Shown here in pieces: positions 52,217 through 60,957 of a DNA stretch of 64,000 bases. The notes beneath the pieces were generated by a model, which did not search any database, had not been told where the DNA came from, and saw only the letters and a list, made by a program, of their open reading frames with translations. The stretch lies in the NCBI GenBank assembly GCA_045807725.1, contig JBJMGV010000125.1:28909-92908 (forward strand). Reading direction: 5' to 3'. The first letter of the stretch is position 1; every line of letters starts with the position of its first letter. Position numbers and translations under genes: made by a program. The stretch comes from DATENM01 sp045807725 (GTDB taxonomy: Bacteria; Acidobacteriota; Blastocatellia; UBA7656).

Positions 52217-53170
52217 ATGAGCGACAACGCCAACAGTGAACCGATGATTAAGCTGGAAAACGTCACCAAGTATTACAAGACGTTTCCGGCGGTCAACAAT
52301 ATCAGCTTCGAGATCGGCAAAGGCGAAGTCTTCGGCTTCATCGGGCCGAACGGCGCGGGCAAGACGACTTCGATCAAGATGCTCGCTACGCTGATGCTGC
52401 CGTCAGAAGGCAAGCTCACCGTTGGCGGTTACGATGTCGTCACGCAGCCTTACGATGTGCGGCGCATCATCGGCTATATGCCCGACAGCTTCGGCGTCTA
52501 TGAAGACCTGCTGGCGTGGGAATATCTCGATTACTTCGCGGCGCTCTATCACCTGAACCCGGCGCAGCGTAAACGAGCGATTGATGATGTGCTGGAGCTG
52601 ACGGATTTGACCATCAAGCGCAACGCGCAGGTGATGAGCCTGTCGCGCGGCATGAAGCAGCGCCTTTGTTTAGCCAAAACATTACTGCACGACCCGGCGG
52701 TGTTGTTGTTGGACGAACCGGCATCGGGACTTGATCCGCACGCGCGCATAGAGATTCGTGAGTTGATCCGCGAGCTATGTCGAATGGGCAAGACGGTGTT
52801 GGTCAGCTCGCACATCCTGACCGAGCTTGCCGACTTCTGCACATCAATCGGCATCATCGAAGCGGGCCGCGTGCTTGCCGCCGGGCGCATTGACGAAATC
52901 ACGGCACGGCTGGCCGGTAACGTGATGGTCGAGATCGCCGTCAAAGGCGACGCGGCGCTGGCGCTCGATGTATTAGCCGAGCGACCGGAGATCAAGCGCA
53001 CGACCTGCGACGGGCGAACTATTCATGCTGAGTATGCCGGCCAGCCCGACGACGTTGATGACTTGCTCGAATACCTGATCACGCGCGGCATACGCGTCCT
53101 TCGCTTTGCGATTATTGAAGCCAACCTCGAAGACATCTTCTTGAAGGTCACGCGCGGCGTCGTCGCTTGA
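52217..53170 (+). CDS. ABC transporter ATPase
   Basis: 317 aa. Walker A GFIGPNGAGKTTSIKML, Q-loop region GYMPDSFGVYEDLLAWEYL, signature LSRGMKQRLCLA, Walker B VLLLDEPASGLDPHARIE, and H-loop VLVSSHILTELADFC. The C-terminal extension (~230-317) is typical of exporter ATPases of the drug or polysaccharide type. The permease gene follows after 6 bases. The substrate is unknown. Confidence 0.92.
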   Translation: MSDNANSEPMIKLENVTKYYKTFPAVNNISFEIGKGEVFGFIGPNGAGKTTSIKMLATLMLPSEGKLTVGGYDVVTQPYDVRRIIGYMPDSFGVYEDLLAWEYLDYFAALYHLNPAQRKRAIDDVLELTDLTIKRNAQVMSLSRGMKQRLCLAKTLLHDPAVLLLDEPASGLDPHARIEIRELIRELCRMGKTVLVSSHILTELADFCTSIGIIEAGRVLAAGRIDEITARLAGNVMVEIAVKGDAALALDVLAERPEIKRTTCDGRTIHAEYAGQPDDVDDLLEYLITRGIRVLRFAIIEANLEDIFLKVTRGVVA

Positions 53171-53176
53171 GGAATT

Positions 53177-54004
53177 ATGGATTTATACAATCCCATCCTG
53201 ATTAAAGAGATGCGCACGAGGATGCGCGGCAAGCGCGCCTTTCTGGTGCTGACCGGCTACGTCGTGACGCTGAGCCTGATTCTCGGCCTCATCTTTCTGG
53301 TGCTGACGAAGAACGCGCCGTCATCGGTCGTCAACCAGTCGGGCCGCGTGCTGACGCCGGTGCTGATCTACGTGCAGATGAGCTTGATCTGCCTGATCGC
53401 GCCGACCTTTTCGGCCAGCGCCATTTCAGCGGAACGCGAGCAGCAGACGTTCGACCTGTTGATCGCGTCGCTGGCCCGCCCGACGACGATTGTCTTCGGC
53501 AAAGTCGGCGCGGCGCTCTCGTACTTGCTGCTGACCTTGTTCGGCTCACTGCCGCTGATCGCGCTGACCTATTCGTTCGGCGGCGTTGACCTGGGCGATG
53601 TGGCGAAGGCGTATCTGGTGATGTTGATGTCAGGCGTGACGTTCTGCTCGCTCAGTTTTCTGTGGTCAACGTTGATTCGTCGCGGCGTGCTGGCGCAACT
53701 GACCAGCTTGATCACGGTGATCTTTCTGGTCGCCGCGATGCCGGCGCTGGCGTTGTTCTTTTCGGCGCTGGCGGGCAGCTTTCAAGGCGGGCCATCGGCG
53801 ACTTTCTTGAATATGGTTGACCTGTTGATGCGGACCAATCCGTTTGTCGCCATCACCTATCTGATGTGGAACCCGCCGGCGGTTGGCACGTGGCTGAGCG
53901 GCGTTCCGATTTGGATATGTCAGGTGCTATTCTATGTTCTGTTGACGGCGTTGAGTCTGCTCCTGAGCTACCGGCGTCTGCGCAGCGTTAGAAACTGGAT
54001 ATGA
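53177..54004 (+). CDS. ABC transporter permease (ABC-2 type)
   Basis: 275 aa with six predicted membrane segments: FLVLTGYVVTLSLILGLIFL, LIYVQMSLICLIAPTFSASA, YLLLTLFGSLPLIALTYSF, AYLVMLMSGVTFCSLSFLW, LITVIFLVAAMPALALFFSA and VLFYVLLTALSLLLSY. NPILIKEMRTRMRGKRAF at the N terminus and SAEREQQTFDLLIASLA are typical of ABC-2/GldF-like permeases. Its TGA overlaps the next ATG (ATGA), so translation is coupled. Confidence 0.9.
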   Translation: MDLYNPILIKEMRTRMRGKRAFLVLTGYVVTLSLILGLIFLVLTKNAPSSVVNQSGRVLTPVLIYVQMSLICLIAPTFSASAISAEREQQTFDLLIASLARPTTIVFGKVGAALSYLLLTLFGSLPLIALTYSFGGVDLGDVAKAYLVMLMSGVTFCSLSFLWSTLIRRGVLAQLTSLITVIFLVAAMPALALFFSALAGSFQGGPSATFLNMVDLLMRTNPFVAITYLMWNPPAVGTWLSGVPIWICQVLFYVLLTALSLLLSYRRLRSVRNWI

Positions 54005-56142
54005 ACGAAGCGGCGGCGAAATTAAAAGACTTTGAGCGTGCGGTGATGTGGCGCAAGCGTTGGCTGGCGCTGCAAGACGCAGCGGCGGTGGCGTTGCTGG
54101 CGGCTGGATTGATAGCCGCCGCGCTCGTCCTGCTATCGCGGTTGCAGGTTGTTCGCCTGCACTGGTCTGTGGCGTTGATCGCGGTCGTCGTCGTAATGGG
54201 GCTGATCGCGTGGCGCTGGCTGCGAACGCGGGCGACTGCAAAAGAAGCCGCTTTCCTGATCGACTCAACCTTCGCGCTCGAAGACCGCGTGACGACAGCG
54301 CATCAAATTCTTGCTCGCAATGAATCGCAGCGCGTAGTCGAGCGCGCCTTGATTGACGACGCGGCTTCACGGCTCGATGACAAGCGTGCCGCGAGCGTCG
54401 CGCCTTATCGTCTGCGCGCCTGGCATGCGATTGCGCTCGTCGGCGTCGCGGCTTTCGTTGTTGCCGTGATGATCCCGACGCGGCAGCTTCCCGGCGGCGA
54501 AGCGATTGTCGAAGCGCAGGCCGACATTCAAACCGCCGGCGAACAGCTTGAGCAGGTCGGCGAAGAGATCGCCAGGCTCGCGCCCGCCGAAAGCGAGACG
54601 GCGAAACTGGCGCGAGAGCAAGCCGCGCTCGGTCGCTCGTTTCGTATGTCGCCCGAATCGCGCGCTGAAGCGTTGAAGCAACTGAGCGCGCTCGAAGAAC
54701 GCATACGCCAACGTCACACGGAGCTGGCCGAAACACACGCCGACGAGATTGTCAGCGTCGCCGAGAAACGTTTGCGTAATGCCATTGAACCGGCTCGCAA
54801 AGAGAAGGGCGAGCAGTCAGAGGCGAGCGAGACGGCGCAGGCGGCCAACGATTCGGATGCTCGTGATGAAGATCAGGCTAAGGCCGCGAGCGACGCCAAT
54901 AAAAAAACAAAGGGCGCAAAGCCGCGCGCCAATCACACCGCCAATAAAGTCAAAGCCCCGGCGACTCCATCCGCCTCATCAACTTCAGTGGCGCAGTCGG
55001 GCAATGCGAATCGCGCGACTAATGACGCGGCTCAACCATCCGACGCGGCCAATGCCACAACGCCGCCGAAAGCTGAAAGTAATCCATCCGACAAATCGCA
55101 AGCCGTGAGCGGTAATCGTCAGGGACAGTCGAAGGAGTCATCGCCGAAGCCCGATGCAAGTCAGCCTGCGGCTGATGCAACCACCGGCGCGAACACCGCT
55201 GATAAGAATCCGCAAAGCGAAAATCCGCCGGCGCAGAGTGACGCAGCGGCCAAAGCCGACGGCCAGCCGCGCACTGACGCGAACGCGCAAGCTGATCCGC
55301 AAAATCCAGACGCGGCTCAGAACACGGACGCGCCTAAAGAGTCATCGAATCCGCTGGCCAACCTTGCCGCCGAACAGGCGGGCAAGATGCTGCCGCAATT
55401 GTCGCAAGAACTACTAAAGAAGGCTGCCGAGTTGCGCGATGGCAAGATGTCGCCCGAAGACATCAAGCGCCTGCAACAGTCTGCCGAGTTGATGGCGCGT
55501 GACCTGTCGCGCATCGCGCAGTCGAAAGAGATGCAGCAGATGGCCGAGCAACTCGCCAAACAGATCACGCCCGAACAGGTCGAGCAGTTCGCCCGCGCGC
55601 TCGGCAATCAAGAGCAGTTGAAGCGCGAGCTGCAAGCCACCGCGCGCTTGATGATGGAAAATCAACAGGCGAAATCGACGGTCGCGGGATTGGCGCAGAA
55701 CTTCGCCAAGTGGGGCGAGCAGTTCGACCGCCGCAATCCCAACGCATCAGGCAATCGTCAGCCGAATGCCGACGCCAATCCGCGCGAAGGCAATATGCGC
55801 GGGCGCGGCACGCCCAATCCCGAAGACGAGCGGGCAGGGCGCGAGATAATGCGCGCTGCCGGCGGCCTCACAGACAAAGCCGATGGGCCGCGCAGGCCGA
55901 CGGGGCAGGGGCGCGACGCGCGCTTGAGCGGTAATCCGCAGCGCGGCGCGGGCGGCGAGTTCCTCTATTTGAAATCGCCTGCGGGGCAAGGCGCGTCGCG
56001 TGCGCCGTACACGTCCGCTTATCCGCAATACCGCCGCGAAGCCGAACGCTCGGTCGAGCGCAGTCAAGTACCGCCGCGCTTGCGCTCAGTCGTCAAAGGC
56101 TACTTCGACGCGATCAACCCTGACGCGGCGAAGAAGCAATGA
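54001..56142 (+). CDS. Large membrane/coiled-coil protein of the ABC-MoxR operon
   Basis: 713 aa. Two membrane segments near the N terminus (ALLAAGLIAAALVLLSR and VALIAVVVVMGLIAW) and a third at ~140-155 (AIALVGVAAFVVAVMIP). After helical, charged sequence (~175-260) comes a disordered Asn/Asp/Ala/Lys-rich region (~270-455), then helices rich in Gln/Glu (LSQELLKKAAELRDGKMSPE, QLKRELQATARLMMENQQAK), and a Gly/Asn/Arg-rich tail. It resembles DUF4175-like membrane proteins beside MoxR/DUF58 genes; I do not assign a function. Confidence 0.75.
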   Translation: MNEAAAKLKDFERAVMWRKRWLALQDAAAVALLAAGLIAAALVLLSRLQVVRLHWSVALIAVVVVMGLIAWRWLRTRATAKEAAFLIDSTFALEDRVTTAHQILARNESQRVVERALIDDAASRLDDKRAASVAPYRLRAWHAIALVGVAAFVVAVMIPTRQLPGGEAIVEAQADIQTAGEQLEQVGEEIARLAPAESETAKLAREQAALGRSFRMSPESRAEALKQLSALEERIRQRHTELAETHADEIVSVAEKRLRNAIEPARKEKGEQSEASETAQAANDSDARDEDQAKAASDANKKTKGAKPRANHTANKVKAPATPSASSTSVAQSGNANRATNDAAQPSDAANATTPPKAESNPSDKSQAVSGNRQGQSKESSPKPDASQPAADATTGANTADKNPQSENPPAQSDAAAKADGQPRTDANAQADPQNPDAAQNTDAPKESSNPLANLAAEQAGKMLPQLSQELLKKAAELRDGKMSPEDIKRLQQSAELMARDLSRIAQSKEMQQMAEQLAKQITPEQVEQFARALGNQEQLKRELQATARLMMENQQAKSTVAGLAQNFAKWGEQFDRRNPNASGNRQPNADANPREGNMRGRGTPNPEDERAGREIMRAAGGLTDKADGPRRPTGQGRDARLSGNPQRGAGGEFLYLKSPAGQGASRAPYTSAYPQYRREAERSVERSQVPPRLRSVVKGYFDAINPDAAKKQ

Positions 56143-56174
56143 GACATTCATTACATAATCACTCGGAGAAGAAA

Positions 56175-56660
56175 ATGGACCAGAGAGAGAAGGACCGGCT
56201 GCTGTGGAACCTGCGCTCGCTGCCGAACGAGCTTGAAGATTTGCTCCACCACCTCGACGAAGAGACGCTGCGCTGGCGGCCCATTCCGAACAAATGGGCG
56301 ATCAAAGAAGTGATGTGCCACCTGCGCGATATGGAGCGCGAGGCTTACCTGGCGCGCTACCAACGCATCCTCGGCGAAGATCAGCCGTGGATGCAGAACA
56401 TCGATCAAGACCGGCTCGCTTACGAGCGCGACTACATCAATCAGGACACGCGGCAGGCGCTCGACGAGTTCAAACAGTTGCGCAATGAGACGGTTCGCCT
56501 GCTCGACAGCGTGCCGCCTGACGCGTGGTCGCGCATCGGCGTTCACGAAGTTGATGGCCCCATCAGCATCGAACAACTCGCGCACCGCCAGATCAAAGGC
56601 AACGATATGAATCACCTCGTGCAGATGAAAGACATCGTGCGCTTGAAGATGCCCTGGTAA
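56175..56660 (+). CDS. DinB-family four-helix protein
   Basis: 161 aa from ATG at 56175 (GGAGAAG upstream); the longer frame from 56139 lacks a ribosome site. DinB/YfiT fold: LRSLPNELEDLLHHLDEETL, KWAIKEVMCHLRDMEREAYL (first His), YINQDTRQALDEFKQLRNET, and AHRQIKGNDMNHLVQM (His-type ligands). The three metal-ligand histidines of the superfamily seem present. The role is unknown; related proteins bind metal and transfer thiols. Confidence 0.85.
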   Translation: MDQREKDRLLWNLRSLPNELEDLLHHLDEETLRWRPIPNKWAIKEVMCHLRDMEREAYLARYQRILGEDQPWMQNIDQDRLAYERDYINQDTRQALDEFKQLRNETVRLLDSVPPDAWSRIGVHEVDGPISIEQLAHRQIKGNDMNHLVQMKDIVRLKMPW

Positions 56661-56671
56661 GAAAAGAGAGA

Positions 56672-56757
56672 CTAGGGGCTGGAGGCTGGAGGCTAGAGAG
56701 AAGGCGCGGAGCTTCCGTTTCCCTCTAGCCTCCAGCCTCTAGTCTCCAGCCTCTGCG
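56672..56757. repeat. Heptamer-armed hairpin (CTGGAGG / CTCCAGC)
   Basis: Left arm CTAGGGG, CTGGAGG, CTGGAGG, CTAGAGA (56673-56700). Right arm CTCTAGC, CTCCAGC, CTCTAGT, CTCCAGC, CTCTGCG (56723-56757). It ends 6 bases before the ATG of the MoxR gene, taking the place of a Shine-Dalgarno. Confidence 0.88.
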
Positions 56758-56763
56758 AAAGCT

Positions 56764-57810
56764 ATGGATTCATCACAGACACTCGGCGACATTAAGAAGA
56801 AGGTCGAAAGCTACGTCGGCAAGTTCAACACGCTGAAGGCGGAGATTGCTCGCGTCATCGTCGGCCAGCAGGAGATCGTTGAAGGCGCGCTGCTGGCGCT
56901 GATGGCGGGTGGCCACGTCCTGCTTGAAGGCGTGCCTGGGTTGGGCAAGACGCTGCTCGTTCGCACGATTGGCGAAACGATGGGCTTGCAGTTCTCTCGC
57001 GTGCAGTTCACACCTGACCTGATGCCTGCCGATATCGTCGGCACGAATCTCGTCGTTGAAGGCGAGGCCGGCGAGAAGATGTTTCAGTTTCAACCCGGCC
57101 CGGTCTTCACCAACTTGCTGCTGGCCGACGAGATCAACCGCGCTACGCCGAAGACGCAATCGGCCCTGCTCGAAGCCATGCAAGAACGGCAGGTGACGGT
57201 GGGCGGGCAGACTTATCCGCTTGAAACGATCTTCTTCGTGCTGGCGACGCAGAACCCGCTTGAGATGGAAGGTACGTACCCGCTCCCCGAAGCGCAGTTG
57301 GATCGCTTCATCTATAAGCTGCTGATCAACTATCCGTCGCGCGCCGACTTGATCGAAGTGCTGCGCCGCACGACGACCGAAGACGTGCCGCACGCTACCG
57401 AAGTCATTACGCCCGACGAGCTGATCGAGATGCGGCGGCTGGTGCGCGAAGTCATCATCGCGCCGCACGTCGAAGAGTTGGCGGCGGACATCCTGCTCGC
57501 CACGCATCCGACCACCGACAGCGCGACCGATCTGGTGCGGCGCTACGTTCGCTTCGGCGCAAGCCCGCGCGGCGCGCAGGCGATTGTGCTGACGGCGAAA
57601 GCGCGCGCCCTGCTCGCCGGTCGTTATAACGTGTCGGCGAATGATGTGATCGCCGTCGCGCGCCCGGCCCTGCGCCACCGCATCATTCGCAACTTTGAAG
57701 GCGAGGCCGACGGCATCAGCACGGACGCGATACTTGATGATGTGCTGAACGCCATCGGCTCAACGCGAAACACGACGCGGCAACGCGAGCCTGAGCCTTC
57801 GCGCACTTGA
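56764..57810 (+). CDS. MoxR-family AAA ATPase
   Basis: 348 aa. IVGQQEIVEGALLALMAGGH, Walker A LLEGVPGLGKTLLVRT, TPDLMPADIVGTNL, Walker B LLADEINRATPKTQSALLEA, sensor 1 FFVLATQNPLEMEGTYPLPE, and a C-terminal lid with FGASPRGAQAIVLTAKARA. MoxR ATPases act as chaperones for metalloenzymes or envelope complexes with DUF58/VWA partners, here encoded 55 bases downstream. No ribosome site is visible before the ATG; a heptamer hairpin stands there instead. Confidence 0.94.
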   Translation: MDSSQTLGDIKKKVESYVGKFNTLKAEIARVIVGQQEIVEGALLALMAGGHVLLEGVPGLGKTLLVRTIGETMGLQFSRVQFTPDLMPADIVGTNLVVEGEAGEKMFQFQPGPVFTNLLLADEINRATPKTQSALLEAMQERQVTVGGQTYPLETIFFVLATQNPLEMEGTYPLPEAQLDRFIYKLLINYPSRADLIEVLRRTTTEDVPHATEVITPDELIEMRRLVREVIIAPHVEELAADILLATHPTTDSATDLVRRYVRFGASPRGAQAIVLTAKARALLAGRYNVSANDVIAVARPALRHRIIRNFEGEADGISTDAILDDVLNAIGSTRNTTRQREPEPSRT

Positions 57811-57865
57811 AGGGATAGACGGACGGTTGATCCATTTACTAGCCGCAATCTCACCTTGATTACCA

Positions 57866-58837
57866 ATGAGCCAGCAACAAGAGAACCTGCTCGATCCCGC
57901 CTTCCTGAGAAAGCTTGAGCGATTGCGCATACCGGCCCGACGCGCTTTCCCCGGCACGATGCGCGGCGAACGGCGCTCGACGCGGCGCGGCTCGTCGGTC
58001 GAGTTTGCCGACTTTCGCAAGTACGAAGCCGGCGATGATTTCCGTCACGTCGATTGGAACATCTACGCGCGGCTTGAACGGCTGATGCTGCGCCAGTTCG
58101 TCGAAGAAGAAGACGTGCGCATCGACATACTGCTTGATCAGAGCCAGTCAATGCGTTTTGGTGAGCCGCGCTCGAAGTTTGATTTCGCGCGCCGCGCTGC
58201 TGCGGCTCTAACGTTCCTCGGCGTCAGCAGTCTCGACCGCGTCGGCGTAGCGGTGTTCGACTCGGCTTTGCGCGAACGGATGAAGGCGTTGCGCGGGCGC
58301 GGCCACTTGCTCAACGTGCTGCGCTTTCTCGATGGGCTGGCCGGTGATGGCAACGCTACTGCCGCAGACGAGCAGGGAAGCAATGTGACGACGACCGAGC
58401 AAGCGGCTCCGGTTAGTGGCGCAACGGCGCGCACCGATTTGAGCGCCGTGCTGCGCGGGTATCAACGCGCCAACACGCGGCCCGGCATTGTCTTTGTGAT
58501 TTCAGATTTTCTCGACGCCGGCGGCTTTCGCACAGAGATGAAGCTGCTGGCGCGGCGCGGCTTTGATTTGAATTTAATTCAAGTGCTCGCCGCCGACGAG
58601 CTTGCGCCTGACGCGGCGGGCGACCTGTTGTTCGTGGACAGCGAAACCGGCGAGACGCGCGAGATCACTGTGAACGAGCGGCTGGTCGCGGCATATAAAG
58701 CGGCGCTTGGCGAGTACACGAACGGGCTTGAATTATTCTGCCGCTCGCAAGGCATTGGCTACACGCTGGTCAGCGCCGACGCCGCGTTTGAAGAGTTGCT
58801 GTTGAAGAACCTGATCGAAGCGCGAATGGCCGAATGA
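57866..58837 (+). CDS. DUF58 / VWA-like MoxR partner
   Basis: 323 aa. The DUF58 signature is clear: SSVEFADFRKYEAGDDFRHV followed by DWNIYARLERLMLRQF. Then comes a von Willebrand A-like fold with DILLDQSQSM (MIDAS DxSxS) and IVFVISDFLDAGGF. It is the usual operon partner of MoxR. It converges on the Fic-like gene with 26 bases between stops. No membrane segments, so it is cytoplasmic. Confidence 0.92.
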   Translation: MSQQQENLLDPAFLRKLERLRIPARRAFPGTMRGERRSTRRGSSVEFADFRKYEAGDDFRHVDWNIYARLERLMLRQFVEEEDVRIDILLDQSQSMRFGEPRSKFDFARRAAAALTFLGVSSLDRVGVAVFDSALRERMKALRGRGHLLNVLRFLDGLAGDGNATAADEQGSNVTTTEQAAPVSGATARTDLSAVLRGYQRANTRPGIVFVISDFLDAGGFRTEMKLLARRGFDLNLIQVLAADELAPDAAGDLLFVDSETGETREITVNERLVAAYKAALGEYTNGLELFCRSQGIGYTLVSADAAFEELLLKNLIEARMAE

Positions 58838-58863
58838 CGAATTCGCCCTCGCTGAGTGCGTGA

Positions 58864-59571
58864 TTACCCGGCCCGCATCTTCTTTATAAAGCCGATCATC
58901 TCATCCAGCGTTGAACTAACCGCATCCGCGATCAACTCGACCAGCGGTTGCATATTCATCTGGTCGGCTTCGATGCGAGCGGTCATAAACGACGCTTGCA
59001 TCTCAGGCTTGATAATCATCGGCGGTAATTCGGCGCGCAGCGTGAAGAGGCTGGCGGCGATTAGCGCCGTCGCCTGATTCGCTCGCTCGAACGGCTGAAT
59101 CGTTGCGAGTCGAAGAAAGACGATGGCCGCTTGTTCAATCGGATTCAGCTCTGCGAACGACTCGACGGCGAACCAGTCGCAGGCATTCTCGACGGCTTGC
59201 GCGAGGTAAGCAGCGGGCGCTTGAGCAGTCGAGCGCCCGCCGTGATCGTCGCGCCCGCGCAGGCTCGCGCCATTCAGCTTGATGAGCAACTCAGGCGTGA
59301 GTCGAGCCGCGCGTCGTTCAACATTTGCCAACCTCATCACGTCGCGCAATGCGTTTGCGGGATGATCTATCGAAGCGGATGCGGCTTCACTCATTTCAAG
59401 TTGCAGCGTCGCCTCTACGAAGCGATTGATGAGCCAGTCGTCGAGCCGCCCGCGCTCATCCAGCGTCACGCCGAGCGCCGCAAAGTCGCGGTGACGCGCG
59501 CTGACGCGGTTGATCCAATCATTCGGCGAGCGCGATAGAATCGAGCCAATCCTTCCAGGCGGTCTTTGCAT
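58864..59571 (-). CDS. Fic-fold protein with degenerate active site
   Basis: 235 aa. The helical frame of a Fic domain is recognisable: an N-terminal helical region (RFVEATLQLEMSEAASASID, similar to where Fic proteins carry inhibitory helices), LTPELLIKLNGASLRG, and FAELNPIEQAAIVFLRLATI. The active-site motif HPFxDGNGRxxR reads QPFERANQATAL, so the catalytic His, the acidic residue, one Gly and the Arg are all replaced. AMP transfer should be impossible. It may be a pseudoenzyme or an inhibitory/binding protein. It is transcribed away from the BMC genes. Confidence 0.75.
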   Translation of the reverse strand: MQRPPGRIGSILSRSPNDWINRVSARHRDFAALGVTLDERGRLDDWLINRFVEATLQLEMSEAASASIDHPANALRDVMRLANVERRAARLTPELLIKLNGASLRGRDDHGGRSTAQAPAAYLAQAVENACDWFAVESFAELNPIEQAAIVFLRLATIQPFERANQATALIAASLFTLRAELPPMIIKPEMQASFMTARIEADQMNMQPLVELIADAVSSTLDEMIGFIKKMRAG

Positions 59572-59671
59572 AGTAAACAGAGTCTAGAAAGCGCAACTCG
59601 CCCGCGTCAATTGGCGGCTGATTAGCTTGACAGCATCACGCCCGGCAAGTGACACTTTGAAGCTCAATTAA

Positions 59672-60508
59672 ATGGCGCAACAAGAAGCACAACTCAGGGC
59701 GCAACTGGTCGAGATTGGTCGGCGAATCTACGAGAACGGCTACGTCGCGGCGACCGATGGCAACTTGAGCGCGCGGCTCGATGACGGAACCGCGCTGACG
59801 ACGCCGACGATGGTCTGCAAAGGTCGTATGACGCCGGATATGCTCGTGCTGGTCGATAGCAATGGCACGAAACTGCGAGCCGAAGAGCGCAACCCGTCAT
59901 CCGAGTTCGCTATGCACCGCGAAATCTATCGGCTGCGCCCGGACGTGCGCGCCGTCGTTCACGCGCACCCGCCGTTCGGGACAGGCTTTGCCGTCGCCAA
60001 CGTTGCGCTCGATAAACCATTGCTCTCTGAAGTGATCTTGACCCTGGGGTGCATTCCGTTGACGGCTTACGGGACGCCGTCCACGAAAGAGTTATCTGAA
60101 TCACTAACGGCTTTCATCCCGCATCACGACGCGCTGTTGCTTGCGAATCACGGCGCGGTCGCTTACGGCAGCGACCTCGAAGCGGCCTACGCGAAGATGG
60201 AGACGCTGGAGCATTTCGCCAAGATCAACTTGATTGCGCGACTCATTGGCAAGCCGCAAGAGTTGCCCGCCGCCGCTATCGAGAAGTTGCTCGACGTGCG
60301 CGAGAAAGCCGGCTATATGCCCGCCGAGTTCCGCAACTGTCAGGCGTGCGGCTTCATCCAAGGCCACGCCGCAACTTGTGCGGTCGGCAGCGCGACCCAG
60401 TCTTACAGCCCGGCCAACGGCGACGAGACCGTCACCTTGACGCGCCGCGAGTTGACGGCGTTGATTACAGAAGCGGCCCGGCTGATTGCGCGCGAGATGA
60501 ATCGTTAA
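59672..60508 (+). CDS. Class II aldolase/adducin-family enzyme, BMC-associated
   Basis: 278 aa. Aldolase core ~1-195 with DGNLSARL (phosphate loop region), catalytic-type E78 (SSEFAMH), zinc ligands H97 and H99 (VVHAHPPFG) and H160 (LANHGAVAYG), as in fuculose-phosphate aldolase. A C-terminal extension follows: ~RNCQACG and C236, a flexible SYSPANGDET linker, and a final amphipathic helix (TRRELTALITEAARLIAREM) that looks like a microcompartment encapsulation peptide. BMC-H and BMC-P genes follow directly. In planctomycete/verrucomicrobial BMCs this enzyme cleaves fucose/rhamnose-derived phosphates to lactaldehyde; that role here is inference. Confidence 0.88.
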   Translation: MAQQEAQLRAQLVEIGRRIYENGYVAATDGNLSARLDDGTALTTPTMVCKGRMTPDMLVLVDSNGTKLRAEERNPSSEFAMHREIYRLRPDVRAVVHAHPPFGTGFAVANVALDKPLLSEVILTLGCIPLTAYGTPSTKELSESLTAFIPHHDALLLANHGAVAYGSDLEAAYAKMETLEHFAKINLIARLIGKPQELPAAAIEKLLDVREKAGYMPAEFRNCQACGFIQGHAATCAVGSATQSYSPANGDETVTLTRRELTALITEAARLIAREMNR

Positions 60509-60581
60509 TTGTGCAGTACCCGCTGGCTACTCAGGCGTGAAGCGAGACACATCGAATACGAAGACGATAAGGAGAGACTTG

Positions 60582-60869
60582 ATGGAAGCTCTTGGAATGA
60601 TCGAGACAAAGGGCCTCGTGGCGATGATCGAGGCGGCGGATGCGATGGTCAAAGCCGCCAACGTCACGCTGATCGGCTATGAAAAGATCGGTGCAGGATT
60701 GGTGACGGCCATCGTGCGCGGCGACGTGGCGGCGGTCAAAGCCGCGACCGACGCCGGAGCCGCTGCCGCCCGCCGCGTCGGCGAACTCGTGAGCGTTCAC
60801 GTCATCCCGCGCCCGCATTCGGCGGTGGACGAGAACCTGCCCGTCACCTTTGAATCACGCGAGAAATAA
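60582..60869 (+). CDS. BMC-H microcompartment shell hexamer protein
   Basis: 95 aa, one BMC domain. ATG at 60582 follows AAGGAGAG; the upstream frame from 60537 is not needed. It matches PduA/EutM closely: LGMIETKGLVAMIEAADAM, VKAANVTLIGYEKIGAG, AIVRGDVAAVKAATDAGAAA, VHVIPRPH. The pore loop reads KIGAG (residues 35-39), with Ala where PduA has Ser. K24 is the conserved edge lysine. It is 73 bases after the aldolase. Confidence 0.95.
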   Translation: MEALGMIETKGLVAMIEAADAMVKAANVTLIGYEKIGAGLVTAIVRGDVAAVKAATDAGAAAARRVGELVSVHVIPRPHSAVDENLPVTFESREK

Positions 60870-60874
60870 GAAAG

Positions 60875-60950
60875 GGACTAGAGGCTAGAGGCTAGAGGCT
60901 AGTTCAGGCGGCGAGCTTTCGCCAGCCTCTAGCCTCTAGCCTCCAGCCCC
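60875..60950. repeat. Heptamer-armed hairpin (CTAGAGG / CTCTAGC)
   Basis: Left arm: three perfect CTAGAGG heptamers (60881-60901) then CTAG. Right arm: CTCTAGC, CTCTAGC, CTCCAGC (60927-60947). It fills the gap between BMC-H and BMC-P and ends about 10 bases before the BMC-P ATG, where no Shine-Dalgarno exists. Confidence 0.9.
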
Positions 60951-60957
60951 CGCCGTT

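Noticed and set aside
56773..57678. 301-codon frame on the minus strand
   Set aside because: Antisense to moxR, whose motifs are all intact; shadow frame.
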